Shown here: in pieces, positions 10,561-23,840 of the stretch | Numbering within the stretch: position 1 is the first letter of the stretch | Layout: each line of letters opens with the position of its first letter | Origin: Aristolochia californica | Taxonomy: Eukaryota > Streptophyta > Magnoliopsida > Piperales > Aristolochiaceae | Assembly (NCBI GenBank): GCA_029961685.1 | Contig: JARWKL010000008.1 | Coordinates: 38,326,144 to 38,390,143 of the forward strand | Reading direction: 5' to 3' | Length of the DNA: 64,000 bases | The notes under the pieces: model-generated | Databases searched by the model: none | Seen by the model: the letters and a program-made list of their open reading frames with translations, nothing else | What the model was told of the DNA's origin: nothing | Program-made: the position numbers and the translations under genes

Positions 10561-11656
10561 ATGACCTCTACTCCCAATGCCTTTTCCTCTCGATCTCACT
10601 CCACCTCCTCGGTTTGTGGAGAATTCTCAACTATAACTCCAACACTCAAAATAGCATGGTCTGCCCTCATAAGACTAGCCATTGTATCTTCAAACATTGG
10701 TTATCTATTATGGCAATAATTTGTACTCGAATAGCTTCATAAGAGACACAAAGGGGATGTAATAATCTTGTAGCCTTTATTTCTTCTCTTTGTCTTTCAA
10801 AACTACTTGATTTAGCTCACTAGAAACTTGCTTATCAGTTGCCACACATATTCTACTTCCCATCAAATTGCATGAGAGGTTTGTCCCCTCATTCCATCAT
10901 ATAAAACTTAGGATATAGTTAATATATACAAGACAAAACATTCTCTTGAGAAAATCTCTTCCTCTACCTTAGTTGATTTGCATGTACAAGTAAATGAGCA
11001 ATGAAAATTTGAGAATGAATGACCGTCGATCGAGATCCTTAAGGGCCTCAACTACTCCATGATATGTAGTATCTATAGGCTCAAAGCCTAGCACCTATAA
11101 TTTGAAATCCATTAAGCTTGAAAAATTTGGCCAAAAGTGGTTATGGTCATTTTGGAGACAACTATCACAAGCTTAGCATAAGGGCGGGAACTTTGAAATC
11201 AACTCAGTGCAAACTTGATGAGTTCTATATGTGGAAATGCACCTATTTTGAAGTTATCATATTTCATACTGACTGAATTTGTCTAGCACTAGGTTTCAAT
11301 TATGCTTGATTTTGAAAATTGAAATGATGTGTGGTTAATAGTTAAATTTTCTTTTGTGCAACTAGCTATGAACTTTTGACATTGAACATAAGTTTTTATA
11401 TCTCTTCTTAAAGTCAAAAGTTTACAAATAGTATTTCCCAAAAAAAAGTGACTTAGACTTTCACTATGTCACTTACCTTGTTGGTTCATTTGAGATCATG
11501 TCATAAGCAAAATCTTAAGTTAGGTAAATATGACAAAAAACTAGCTAGCTGTCCAAATCTTGGTAATTTTCCTTTTGTGTGCAAGTTACATAAGTTGAAT
11601 TGTGAAAGAAATTATTTTGGATAACTATTAGGTATGATTGAATGTACAATAGGTAT
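10561..11656. other. Non-coding, probably decayed Copia sequence
   Basis: AT-rich with no usable frame. It lies between the gag remnant and a minus-strand LTR and is probably more of the same old insertion. Confidence 0.35.
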
Positions 11657-12069
11657 TGTTCATTTTCAGGACTCCATGAATTTAGTTCATGGAGAAAAAG
11701 AGAGAGACCCATTGAGAGAAAACTGGAGGAAGAAGGGTTATGGACTTGATTCCTAACCCTCCCCCAGAAGCTTTATTTATAGATTAATGAAACTACTATT
11801 TTACAATAATACCCCTAAACTTAGGATTTAGGGTTTTAACCTTAGAACTTTAACTTAATTACATCAATACCATCTCTATGATATGACCCTTTATTTACCA
11901 TCATGCCATCATTGTATGTGGGCCTATGGGCTTTCTCCTTGATCTATAGGTCTTGAGCCCGTCTTCTACATCTCTTGGATGCATGAGTCTTCCTTTGTCT
12001 TATATGATTGGGCCCATCTTCTAACACACTTGGATATGTGGGCCTTCCTTGGTGGTGTGGGCTCCAACA
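11657..12069 (-). mobile_element. Copia-type LTR copy 1
   Basis: Bounded by TGTTCATTTTCAGGACTCC on the left and CTCCAACA on the right, so on the minus strand it begins TGTTGGAG and ends AACA. It shares blocks with the LTRs at 13335, 31373 and 32885: GACTCCATG, TTTATTTACCATCATGCC, CTTCCTTGGTGGTGTGGGC. A TATA-like TATAAATAAAG lies on the minus strand near 11770. No coding potential. Confidence 0.75.
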
Positions 12070-13334
12070 AGTATCTTCCTTGAACTTGAAAATAAATTGC
12101 CAAAGTTAAGATTGAATCTCAAGTACCTAAATCATTGAGTTTTGAGAATCTCATCATATGGCTCAAAATAATGAGTCATAGATTTTAAATGATTTTTCAA
12201 TCATTTGGATGTATGCTCTCAATTTGGTTTTCTAACTTGAAGCAAGATATGGGAAAGATCTATCTCCCATGGCTATACATTTAAGGAAGAACCGATTTAG
12301 TTAGTGAAAGAAATCTCAGCACAACCATTTGTACCAAATACTAGAGGTATAACTTCGAGTCTAAAATGGAGTTTGAAATTTTGAAATCTATAGGTTTAGT
12401 CTCATATAGCTAAGTTAAAGTGCCTCTAAGAAATGCTTTATAATAGGCAAATTAGACTAGATATTCCTTAGGTGATAGTTGGGAGATCAGTAGAGCCAAA
12501 AGTTGCTCATGTGCATGGTAGGCATGTATATTTGATAGTCATACTTTGAATCCAATTGCACTTGTAATATGACTCATATTCAAGATATTACGAATGTCAC
12601 CTCGTGGCAAGTTAATCCATTATGCTTATATTGTGAAATTCATGATTAATTTCCTTGCATGGACCTTATAATTTTGATTCTCACTCTTGGATTGAGACCC
12701 TGGCATAATTAATCCATGTTTAACTGGTTAACATGTGATCTAAATAGTGTTTTGAATTTTCTTTGAGAAAATCAAATTTACCTACTCATGCATAATTGAA
12801 TTAGGAATGCTTTTCTTTGTAGAGTTGATATATCTACAACAAACACATTAATAATTGTAGGTTAATATTGGGAAATATTAAGATATGAACCTAGAATTGA
12901 GGCAAATTGTCAAACCAACTGTGCTTAATAGGTTGTGATTGCTTGAGCAACCCAATTTAGTTTAATATCTTGAGTTTTAGAACATATAGCCATAACTGTA
13001 TAAAACTCAAAGGTCAAAATGAACTAAAATTTAAAATCAACATGTGCATCTGACTTTGCGAAATAGGGTTGATCTCCCCATACTATAAGATGACTAGGCA
13101 AAGAAATCAATGGTTGTCAATACAGAATTACATATAAGCTCTCTGAATTTCTTCAAGGATTTATCTATAAATTTTAAAATACGCTTTGTGATTTGCTATG
13201 GATTGATGTGTAGTGCATGTTTCTATGATGATTTAAATGTATGCGTATAAGTTGCTTCTAGTGTTTAAGAGTTGTGAGATCATTCGTTTGTCTCCAATAA
13301 GGTTTGTCTTTTGAGTGTTGAAATACTTTCATGT
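12070..13334. other. Interval between two related LTRs
   Basis: About 1.27 kb without any frame resembling gag or pol. No tRNA primer-binding site was seen beside the LTR at 13335. It could be the interior of a miniature LTR element or unrelated sequence between two independent insertions. Confidence 0.4.
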
Positions 13335-13745
13335 TGTTGATTTCTCAGGACTCCATGGAGAAAAGGATAAAAGACATGTTGGTGAAAAAACAGAGGAAGA
13401 ATGAGGTTATGGATTTGTGTCCTTACCTTTCCCCTGAAGCTCTATTTATAAATGAATAAAATTTCAAGATTATTATACCCTTCACCCTAGAAGAGTGAAT
13501 AAGAGACAAGAAAGTTAAACTAATTACATCAGTGCCATCTTTATAAGATGACTCTTTATTTACCATAATGCCACCTCTCTTGGACGTGTGGGCTTTCCTT
13601 GGTCGTGTAGGCTTGAGCCCATCTTCCACCTCTCTTGGACATGTGGGCCTTCCTTGGTCGTGTGGACTTGGGCCCATCTTCTAACACACCTCTCTTGGCG
13701 TGTGGGTATTCTTTGGTCGTGTGGGCTTGAACCTATCTTTTAACA
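13335..13745 (-). mobile_element. Copia-type LTR copy 2 with polypurine tract
   Basis: Left end TGTTGATTTCTCAGGACTCC, right end TTTTAACA. On the minus strand the bases just before the LTR read CACCTTGAGGGGAAG, a polypurine tract, so this is the 3' LTR of an element whose interior lay at higher coordinates. Inside, a block with TTCCTTGGTCGTGTGG is repeated three to four times (13575-13735), enlarging the U3 end compared with copy 3. Confidence 0.8.
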
Positions 13746-14429
13746 CTTCCCCTCAAGGTGGGGAGGTGAGAGAACATCATATATGCCCAACTTGTTGCAA
13801 ATGGTGGGCATGATTTTCCAGTATAAAATGGCAGTCCATCATATCTTCCAATATATATAAAATTCAAAGTTTAATATTTGGAAAAATTAAATCTCCTATA
13901 AGCATTAGAACTAGACCAGGTGGTAAAACTAAAGATTTAACACTTGAGTATGAAGTTTAAAAGTCTTCCCTTTGAGACCTTAATTAGTTGATTTGATATG
14001 CTTTGTATGCCTTAGCCTTGATTTGATTTGAAGAACCTAAGAATCAGTTAGGCTTAATAGATATACCATTTGGATGAAGTAAAATGCTTAGGAGGAAATA
14101 AAGTTCCCATAAGCGTCTAAATGGATGGTAACCATTTAAATGATTGGTGTTGGACTATAAGGGCCTAAGGGTGAATCAAAAAGTTAAAGTGGATTGTTTG
14201 TCTTCTCACTTTGTCATAGCAACAAGAGGTGCTTCAAACATTCACCTCTAAATCTCTCTTAAGCAAAATGCAAAGTGAAAAAGAGATGGTATCCAAAGGA
14301 AAGGGTGTCAAAATGTCTAAGAATTCTAACCTTGAGTGGGTGAAGATGCGTCACCTGATTCCTAATTTCACTTAAGACAAAGGACATTTGCTTGGCAAGT
14401 GTTCATCTCATTATCTATATGTTGATAGG
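13746..14429. other. Decayed interior next to LTR copy 2
   Basis: The first 100 bases (phrases such as GTATAAAATGGCAGTCC and ATATCTTCCA) match the equivalent place beside LTR copy 3 at 31740-31830, confirming one family. The rest is AT-rich and holds no coding remnant that I can name. Confidence 0.4.
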
Positions 14430-15900
14430 TACTTTGTATTGGCCTAGGTGGCTTCTCAAGAGGAGGGTGAATTGAGATTCTAATTTAAACTTTTAATCAC
14501 CTGGAATGCTAAAATAAAGTGTGAGACAAGTAAAAAACAAACACAACCATAAATAGACAATCATTTTTTCTCGATGTTGCACCAATTTGCTCTATTAGCT
14601 GAACATTACAAAGAGATTCAACTCTCTTTTAAGCCAAGTGTAATATCCAATTACACACATTGATATCTCCAAGAGATTCAAAACAAACTAAATTTCCACC
14701 CTTGTGTGCATTTCCTTTCTAGGTTCAAGGCTCTAAAATGCCAATTTTTCTAACTTTAAGGTACTAGAGAACCTCTATAAAAAAAGTATAAATAAAAAAA
14801 GGATAAAAACAAACTTTCAACTTTCTTTTCATAAAGATAACCCTTCTCCATGTGAGATCGAAGCTTCCAAATCATTAAGCACATAAATTAAAGTGTATGG
14901 AGTTTGATGGAATTATGAATATCATAAAAGTGAAGAGAAAATGGAAGATTTGGGTGAATTAGGAGTTTTTCTCTTCAAAATGGTAAAACAAGAATATAAA
15001 ACACCAAAATGTTTTTCCAAGAGTTGGGTATGCCTATATAAGCTCAGTGAATGTTCCCTACAAGTTTGAGAGCTTATCCATAGGCTTCCTAGCTAAATTA
15101 GCTATTTTTTTACCATTTACGAATTGCTAAAAAATGGGTTGATCGATTAACGAAAATGTGTGATAGATCAATCATGCATAACAACTATATTTTTGAGTTC
15201 CCTAGGCCCAATGATCAATCATGGCATCCATAAACCACTTTGCAATCTTTGAAAAAATAGGTTGATCAAACCTATTATTTCAATTTATCTATCATGCATT
15301 ATATGATGGCATCACAATGTTCTATATGATCCAACATCTCTTTGGGATGATTGATCTTGCATGTGGGATGATCGATGATGCCTTTTCCAGTATGAAAATT
15401 GAGTTTAAACATGATATAGGCCATAACTATGGATCAAAAAGTTTCCAAAATATTTATATGCAATCAAAAATATATTTTAGAAAAAAATTCATGCCCTAAT
15501 ATTTTTCATGAAATTTTTTCTTGAATTCAAAGATTGGTTATGATAGAGATGCATGAGATTTGAGTTTCAAGTGAAGTTTATATTGGTTAAAACTTATGTT
15601 ATAATCCAAAACCTTTCTATAATATTTATATGATGATTTTGAATATGGTTTGAAAATACGAATGTCCTAATGCTCCATCACATACTTGTGCTAGAATTAG
15701 ACTTTGGTCGGCTATCTTCTTACATACCTAGAGTTCTTGAGATTTTCTATTTGAATTTGACTTTAGGCTTCAAGGTTTCAATCTTCTTCTTTATGTAAGT
15801 TCTTCTTCATAGCAAAAATATTCAATGAGTTTTTGCTTCTGGCTTGACTTGTCAACTTCATTGATCATTCTTTTGTCTTGAGCTTTTGCCATAGATCTCA
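14430..15900. mobile_element. Gypsy-type LTR-like repeat
   Basis: It begins with TTGGCCTAGGTGGCTTCTCAAGAGGAGGGTGAATTG-like wording near 14440-14475, a phrase that opens a widespread class of plant retroelement LTRs. It then runs through AT-rich sequence with GATCGATTA/GATCAATCA motifs (15130-15375), as in the repeat at 8500-9075. No coding frame. Exact ends are not clear. Confidence 0.45.
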
Positions 15901-16144
15901 TAAAATTTGTGTTGGAAAGCATGTGCCTAAAATACACTAATAACACCGTTAGTAGCACACTTTCAAGTGGTAATCATCAAAGTAATAGAGATCAACATGA
16001 TTGTACCATTGGTCTAACACTTTGAACATGTCTACCGTGATGGAATGAAAAAAAGGGTTGTTAATCTTGGGTTGCCCTAGACTTTAAACTAGTTGGCACA
16101 TCCTCAAAATTAGAGAAGCCTTAGATCCCCAAAAATGATCCCAA

Positions 16145-16700
16145 TTGTATAATCTAATGGAGTATCTCGTGTGTGTAAAATTGGTAAGGACCTTTTACAC
16201 AAACATGTGGGCTGAGCATCCTCAAGATCCATCCTTGAGAATCTTGTGCTCATTCATGTTAGGAATGATAGCCAAATTAGATGTTCCTACTCTAAATGAT
16301 TTGTTGAAGTTTGATAATGCGGGAGACCGGTTCTGACTAGAAACATCTAGTGAGGAGTTGAAAGTCTCTATAGAAGGAATTAATCATGAGCTATGTGAGC
16401 AGAACAATTGGGAACCCACAAATTAACTCAACCATCAAGGGGTAGTTGCAATTAACACCATTGATGGAAGAAATGTTGGTGTTCTCACTCTTAACAATAG
16501 AGTGGTCATTGTACAACTTGGTGAGAAAAGTAAAAATGAACCTAGGAGTGTATCTTGTGAGTACCATCTACCATTGCAAAGAAAAGAGAGATGGTCCATA
16601 TTTGAATGGGTATCTTCTAACCCATTTTCTTTTGAATCATGGTATTGAAATATTTGAATTTGAACCAAAGAAAGTCCAAGGATCACTACATCTTCCTTAG
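16145..16700 (+). pseudogene. Plant transposon protein domain fragment, second copy
   Basis: Two open pieces in different frames. The first (to 16336) reads LVRTFYTNM and FMLGMIAKLDVPTLNDLL. The second (16446-16700) reads TIEWSLYNLVRKVKMNLGVY and LNGYLLTHFLLNHGIEI. They are successive parts of the plant transposon protein domain also present at 7036-7632, broken by frameshifts and stops. This domain often lies near Ty3/gypsy pol, but no pol is seen here. Confidence 0.55.
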
Positions 16701-17174
16701 TGCATATAATCCTTGGAAGAGAAGGATTAGGGAGTAGTAGAGTGAGTGACGATGAAAGGGTGCATGGAAGAGGACCATTTGCCTCTCCAAATAAAGAAAA
16801 CTCCAACATCTCTAAAGAACTAAGGGTCATAGCAATAGACCTGTGTAAGTACATAGAGGAAAGAATTAAGTGACTTGAAAAAAAAATGACGTCAATTAGA
16901 AGTTAGGTGGACATCATGTGTGACACAATGTCCCAAATCCTTGATCAATTGGATAGTTGGGAAGAAAGAAAAATAGAAGCACGAAGAGGAAGAAGAGTTG
17001 AATAGTGACTTGTCAAGCTACAGTGGTGAAGTCAGATCAGACAATCTAAATCCAATTGGAACTTTTGAGTCTATAAAGAATGAGGATGATGATTCTCCAC
17101 TTAAAGCAAGAGAGTACGAAGAAGTTACACCTAATTGAAACAAGCAATGAAGAAGGAACTAAAATGGCAGATAG
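16701..17174. other. Degenerate continuation of the transposon protein region
   Basis: Plus-strand bases have the composition of acidic coding sequence (runs of GAAGAA and GATGAG) but no frame stays open. Treated as decayed retroelement interior. Confidence 0.35.
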
Positions 17175-17660
17175 TCTTAGGGTCCTTTTTGTTTCTCTTA
17201 TTGTTTGATAAACACCTCGTCAAGGTCTTATCTTCTCAGCTTCCAAAGAAAGAATTAAGGTTCTTCTAGGCAAGAGAGAGAGAGAGAAAGAAAGAGAGAG
17301 GAATAGACTTGATTGATTTTTCCTTTAACCAAGACCCCTATTTATATTTTTTCATTACAAATTTAGGGAAACTCCTCAATCAAATAGGCTCCCTAATTAC
17401 ATCAATCAAGGAAATATTACAAAATCAAAGGAGAGAATCTAGGAAATTTTTATCTTCTAGAAATTCTTTAAGTAGAAATTCTAGGAATCCATCACAAGAA
17501 TGAAGGTAAGAGTCCTTGACTTCTAACCTTATTTCTACTTTTGCCCTTGAGTATAATTTTTTCTCTTTTGCCCTTGAGCTCTTACGTCCGCATGCATGTG
17601 CATGAGTCCACACGTGTGCCACCTTTTCTCTTGCTTCTTCTTGTTTCTTCCTTGATTTTT
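17175..17660 (-). mobile_element. LTR-like insertion, exact ends unclear
   Basis: On the minus strand it shows the layout of a Copia-type LTR: a U3-like part, TAAATAGGGG near 17342, and then a TCTCTCTC-rich leader (GAGA run at 17275-17300 on the plus strand). The block TATTTATA ... CCTAATTACAT resembles the solo LTR at 53277-53833. I could not fix the terminal TG and CA or a target duplication. Confidence 0.4.
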
Positions 17661-18418
17661 TTAAAGGATTTTAGGGAATTTATTTTAAATTCAATAATCA
17701 CATTTTTGTGAGTTTGTGCCTTTATGATTTGTATGATTTTATTATAATTGTGTAAGTGACAAATTTAGACGACGTCCATTGATAAAAAAAAGGTTAAGGC
17801 AGATGTATGAAAAAATGAGACAGCTAAAACTTTGAAATAACTAAGTTTCACTTGAAGCATATAGAACAAGTCTACTAGAGAAGAAATCGTAAGGGAAGAA
17901 AGATAAACCCCCAAAATAAGTTTTATACACCCTAGATAAGGGGATGATAAAGATGAGCACCTTCTATGGAACTGCCTACTAGACCTAGGTGTGAGTAGAG
18001 TCATTGCTTGCTTACCTCCATAAGAGTTATATCCCAAGGCCTAATAGGTGAGTATTTGAATGTGTAAATTGAGACATGTTTATTCTCAAGATCCCTCAAA
18101 AGAGGGTTGTATATTGATTGTTTGTATATTTGAAATTCACTTAAATGAACTAAAATATGAGGGTATCCAAGAAAGGGGGAGTAAAAGTACATGAAAATAC
18201 AGAAGCAAGGGAGAGAAAAGTTCTAATTGTATGGAGAGCATATTTGTAGTGACCATTATAAGTTTCGATGATGCCAAATTGGGGAGAAAAAACCAAAGAA
18301 GGCACATAAATTTTTTTAGGTAATGACTTATTCAAGGGGAAAACAAAAAAATAAACCAAGATTCATTCATTGAACTCAGGGGGAGTCATGAGAGCATAGG
18401 ATATAAAACTTAGGGGAG
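17661..18418. other. Decayed retroelement interior
   Basis: Contains GATGATGCCAAATTGGGGAG near 18268, wording typical of the 3' interior of gypsy-type elements, and GGGGGAG motifs near 18175 and 18380. No open frame that I recognise. Confidence 0.35.
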
Positions 18419-18581
18419 TTTTCAATATTCACATATATATATACACTCATTTGTAGATGAAATTTTTGTATCTTTATGAGTGTTTGACATGATAAAAAGA
18501 TTTCAATATTCACACATGTATATACACTTATTTATAGATGAAATTTTTATATGCTTATGAATGTTTGTCATGATAAAAAGA
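18419..18581. repeat. 82-bp tandem duplication
   Basis: A unit starting TTTCAATATTCACA and ending GACATGATAAAAAGA occurs at 18419-18500 and again, with some base changes, at 18501-18581. Confidence 0.85.
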
Positions 18582-20139
18582 AGATAACGTTGGTCTCAAG
18601 ATCTCCATTGAGATAATTTTGATTATAAAAAATACTTAAGCTACTAATGATATGCATTAAGTTTTTCTTAATAGCACATAAGCCCCCAAGAGAGTCTTTA
18701 TAGCATAATCATTCGATTGATGAGGAACATTTGAACAACTCACTAAAAAAGGGAAAAAGTAGCTCAAGCCAAAAAACACAGTCTAAACGGTCTAGTAGCA
18801 CACATTTTACTAGATAAGTGAGAAAACTCTCAAGAAGCAATTGTCTTTGGCATCATCTAGACAACCAAGGTGAACACTCAAGATGATAACCAAACAAGGC
18901 CATCCATCCAAATGGTGTGAAGCCAATAGTCCAAAGATGAAGAGAGAAAGCTAAAGTCTGTTGACCCAATCATCCAAACAACCAGCCCAACGAAGGCATG
19001 AAGAGAAAAAGAAGGAAACAAGCATCTTCAAGAAGATTGTTAGATCGGGCATGAAAGAGAAAACTGGAAGCATCCTTTTGACATATCATCCATATGGACA
19101 AACCTAAGAAGTCAAACGCTCATGAGTGAAAAGGCACTATGATAAACGATTTGATTGACCATCAAAATAGACTAAATTAAAGTAGAAGGTGTTTATTGAA
19201 GACCATTCGATGGAACTAGAGTTCTTCAAATAGCATGTTCCTAAAAAAATTGTTAAATGAGATGATAGGCTTCAATTCGGGTAAGAGAGGTCTCCAAAAT
19301 TTATAAGTGAGCCATTTATGTATCTAATAGCTCATAATGAAAATTTAAAGCATTTTTCCATGATTTTAGTTGAGATTTCATCGAGTTTTACAATAGACAA
19401 AATGTCATTTTTCAAGCTCAACGGTTCAATATTTGAACATTGACAATTTGTTTATTTAAGTTGACTTTGTTCCAAAATTTGATACTCCCGATTAGTAAGG
19501 CACCCACGACCACTCCCAAGTACATTATACTTTGAAAATCAATTTTAGAGTTCAAATTTGAAAATTTGAAAAGGGCCATTAATTTGAAATCCATTTTGCA
19601 TAGCATCTTCTTTGCTACAATTCTTGTTTTCTTGTTTTGAAATCATTTTATTCATTCTATTAGGTTGAATTAAAGTAGGAGGTCCATTGCTTTAAATATT
19701 TTTGGGCAAATTTTCAAAAATCCAAGTACTTATATGTTCTTATTTTAAAATCAATTTAGTACATTTGGTCCAATATAATTGAACTTGCTCAATTTCATTT
19801 TGAGGTCTATATAAAGTACAAACTCTTACTCGTGAGCTTATATTTTGAAATCAATTCATGCATTTAGTTGTTTTTATGTGTATCCCCCATTTAAAAAACC
19901 AATCTAAAACTTATATTGTACATTAATTTTAAAATCAAGTCACTAAGGACTTAATGAGCTATTATTTCATAGTGAGGCACATAAGATTGATTGTTCTTAT
20001 TTTTCATGCATGAAATATAAAATCATTAGTTAAAGAGGCTATTGTAAAGGGTTGAATTGTAAAACAAGTAATCCTTGTAAGCATGGGTTAAGCTTTGAGT
20101 TAGGCAAGACCACCCCCATTCCTTTGTTGTGAGAAACCT
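18582..20139. other. Probable gypsy LTR body, non-coding
   Basis: No coding frame. Its position after the transposon-protein fragment and before the repeats at 20140 fits the 3' LTR of a large decayed gypsy-type element, but ends were not found. Confidence 0.3.
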
Positions 20140-20480
20140 TTGAAGTTGTGGATTAGTTGTTGATAAGCTTTTTGTGGGTCTAAGATATATTACCTTGTTG
20201 GTTGTTATATTCCTTAAGGGTCAAAACTAGAAAATCTTGGGGTGGTGTTATAAGAGCTATAAAGTCCTTCTGTAGGCAAACTCTCTTGAAAATGCCTATG
20301 TGGATCAAGGTAAGTGTACCTAGTTGCTCCTGATTGCAAGTCCCTATGTGGACCGGTGTTGCTAGAAAATCTGTTTGTGGGTCTAGGTCTAGGCAAGTGT
20401 ACCTAGTGAGCTGTTGCAAGTCCCTTTCTGGCTCTAGGAAAGAGTGCCTACTTAGTTGTTGTAAAATCCCCGTTATGGTT
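20140..20480. repeat. Degenerate direct repeats
   Basis: Several 60-80-bp imperfect units carry the phrases TGTGGGTCTA or TATGTGGATC, AAGTGTACCTAG and TTGTTGCAAGTCCC (near 20290, 20340, 20385 and 20410). Such runs are common towards the U5 end of large plant gypsy LTRs. Non-coding. Confidence 0.6.
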
Positions 20481-23340
20481 CTAAACTGGAAGACTAGTTT
20501 ACTATTATAAATTTGTGTGAGAGAGTGTATTTTGAATTCTTAATTATGGTTAATTGAGTAGTTAAGTCCTTGTGTGGATGTCTCGAGAGATAATTTGATG
20601 TAGATGTCTTTTGGCTTCATGAACATAGTAAATTAACTCTAAGGTGAAAACACTTCGAGAGTGGATTAGCAACTCAAGTCTTGGTCGTTAACGACTATAA
20701 ATCTATGTTCATTATTTGATTAATTGATTATGTATGAGCCTTTACTTTAAACTCAATACTAGGCATTAGAGAGATTCAAAATTGTGAGCACACATAAGTT
20801 AAGTAAATAAAATAAAATATTAGCAACAAAATTAACAAACTTATTAAACCCTGTCTCAATTTTTTACTCATTAGACCTAACAAGAAGCTAAATTTTGGTT
20901 TTGATTTAGCAATTTCATTGTGTTGGCTCTCGAATTCAATTAAACTTTGGTTGAAAGTAAATTGATCTTACAAGTTCTCTCTCTATAATCACCACCACTC
21001 TTTGAGGTGTTTGGTGAACTTCAACAAGACACACCCTTCCTCATCCTAATAAAAAAGATTTAATTAATAATTATGAAGTCGTCCTAGTTAAACCACAATC
21101 AATTTTATATATGAATCTAACCAACCACCGTTCGAACTCAATTGTTGGTCTAGTTTTGACACAATTGGCAAAAAATATTTCAATAAAACATCAACTAAAT
21201 TCCTTACGGAACTGAAAAATTGTAACTAAGCTATCTTAGGTAGGAATACAATTTTATTATAATATACATCAAAATAAATGGATAAGTCAGCACTTTGGGG
21301 TGGAATGAGTGAGACAAGAAAAAGATTCAAACATTAATGAGTGTAACAAGAAAAAGATGTAAAGTAAAAAAAAAGTTTCAATCATTCAATTTAAACATAA
21401 TAATTGAATAAAATGAGTTTATCTAACTTAGATGAACTTTGGTTCGTACTCCTTTTTCTCTATGTAAAATATTTGTCTCATAATTGATCAAAGTTATATG
21501 GGCAAAAACACAAAGAACAATGTGGAAGCAACCCAAACAAGAGGCAAGAAGTATTTGAGGCTAGAATTCAGAATAGTACCGTTACTTTGGGAAATTGTTT
21601 AAAGTGTTATATTCATCTTCAACTATCCCATATTAGCATACTAATTAGACATTCTTAATATTGATTTCAGAACACAATTGAAATTTTTTACATTGAAAAA
21701 AAGGTGAATGAGGCCTATGTAGAACAAAATTACAACAGATAAAACAATTCAAAACGTTATGATAGAGTAAAATAAGTGAAGATCCTTATTAAAGATTACC
21801 CCGACAACTCTCCAACAATGAACGCCAAATATTCTATGACATTTTTCAATTATAAGTTTGTATTCTAATGAAGTGATTGTTTTATAGAAAAAATGTATTT
21901 TCTTCAAATGTAGTTCAATTATAATTTCCATTGCCTAGAAACATGATTGCATATTATACCGATTCAACTTTATTAGTTGGGTGAGCCAACTTGGATTTGG
22001 ACATGAAAGATGGGTTTAATGTAGTTAGGTTCCTTGCTTGCACAAGAAAATGTTACTTGTGTTTTGCTCAAGTTTGACTCGAAGGGTCTCCCCCCGCTTC
22101 TTGTACCAAAAAATGCAGCTTGCCTTTTGCTTGGTAGAATCAAAAGATGTGAATATGACCTAGATTTAACTTAATTAAATTATGATGGTTTTGAGCTCCA
22201 ATGGTGGTGCTCGACTTATAGTTCATTATAATCGAATCAACTCAAACTTTGAAGGTCCTAATTAAGAACTATTTTTGAGGAAGACACAACTATGTCAAGA
22301 GGATGAGACAAATTGCAACATTGAGCAAGCCACTTCTAAACAAAAGACTTAAAAGGGTTAATTTGCTCTTTAGTCTCCTCTTTCTTTGTTCTCTTACTAG
22401 GTGGCCTCCTTATTTGGATAAAGGCCTTACATGTCCCTCTTCCTCTCCAAGGAAAAAAGGGTGAGAATGGAAAAGTGACCCTTTTTAGTTAACTTAATAA
22501 TAATAGGAATAATAATACAAATAATATAAAAATAATTTACCCACTATTTTTAGAAATTGATATTTATTATAGTTATAATTTGATTGATTTTTAAAATGTT
22601 ATTTAAAAATCATAACTAAATTTAAAATAATTTTACTATACTTAACACTTTTTTTTCATGTTAGCACACTAGTTGCACATAGTTTGCTTGATTAGTTTTT
22701 CTTGCACTGAAGCCTTCCCTTCTGTTCTCTCCCTCACCTAAGTTATTCCCGTTCTCCATATTCCAACGAGAACTCTTTTAGAAGAGGTTCAAATCTGAAA
22801 TACACAGAAAAGTTTTGTCGAAATTCTCCCCAAAAAAATGGTGATTTGATACCGAAAGTTCGATTAAATGTAAGTAAACAATTTTATTATTCGAATTCAA
22901 GTTTAATAATCGAGTCTAATCACTAAAACTATATTTTTCCTATGTTTTGATTTATATTTGCACCTATGTATGTAATAGATGATAGCGGTCAAGTATTGAT
23001 GTTATTTTTGTATATTATTAATTAATAATTTTAAAATAAATAATAATTACTAAATTTGTGGCTATTGATTTCTAAGCTGATAAATAAATATAAAATTAAT
23101 TTTAATATTAAATATTTAATTTAAATAAATAATACTTTAATTAAATAACCTATAATTAAAATTTTATTAGATTTTATAATCAAGATAACATAATTCAAAC
23201 TATAACAATAAATAAAAAATTTAAAGCAATAATTTTTTTAAATTTTTTTAAAAATAATTACATATTATTTTTCATTTAATATTATACTATAAAATTTAAA
23301 ATTAATGATATTAAATAATATTTTATAATTAATTTTTGGT
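20481..23340. other. AT-rich intergenic DNA, no gene seen
   Basis: Almost 2.9 kb without a convincing frame or RNA. The last part (about 22980-23330) is nearly pure A and T. The shift to GC-rich sequence at 23340 marks the promoter side of the next gene. Confidence 0.5.
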
Positions 23341-23840
23341 CACACGCGTCAACGTTTTTCCTCCCCTACATTGATCCAAGCCGGAAGCCCGTCTCCGGTC
23401 TCGACAAAACCGTCAGCACGTAGGTCCTCGCCTTGAGCCGCGCCAAGCCGGACAAGAAAAAAGTCCCACGGCAGCTACCGGCTGCACCCGGTCCATCCTT
23501 CTGTGACTCGTACGGCTACCACCGGATGTCACAGGTCATCCCTTTGCAGTTAGTTGATCAGCATTTAATTTGCTCGGCCTCGCTCTCTGTCACTCTCTGC
23601 TCTGCTCCTGGAACAACCACACACACCCCTTCGAGCGAGATCTGGAGAATTTCCAAAAGCGACTCGGAGGAAAGCCTACCCTATCCTCGCATTGGTCGTT
23701 GATCCTCGCGTCTTCATTCCGTTTCCTCGTCGGAAGTCCAATTTCTATGGCGGAAAAATCCGTAGTCGGGATCCGTGGCCTGTGAAACTGCTGCATTTCG
23801 CGGGTTACTGACGCGCTGAAGGCTCCAGCCTTTGGATCGG
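23341..23840 (+). promoter_or_regulatory. Promoter and first non-coding exon of the SAP30-like gene
   Basis: GC-rich block directly after a very AT-rich spacer. A C/T-rich stretch near 23577-23610 could mark transcription start. The block ends at a good donor (GG/GTGAGT at 23841). The matching acceptor is GTGCAG at 25335-25340, giving a 5' leader intron of about 1.5 kb. No TATA box is obvious. The exact transcription start cannot be read from the sequence. Confidence 0.6.
23747..23785 (+). promoter_or_regulatory. Upstream ORF 1 in the leader of the SAP30-like gene
   Basis: ATG at 23747 opens a 12-codon frame (MAEKSVVGIRGL) closed by TGA at 23783-23785, inside the non-coding first exon. It could lower translation of the main frame. 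Confidence 0.5.
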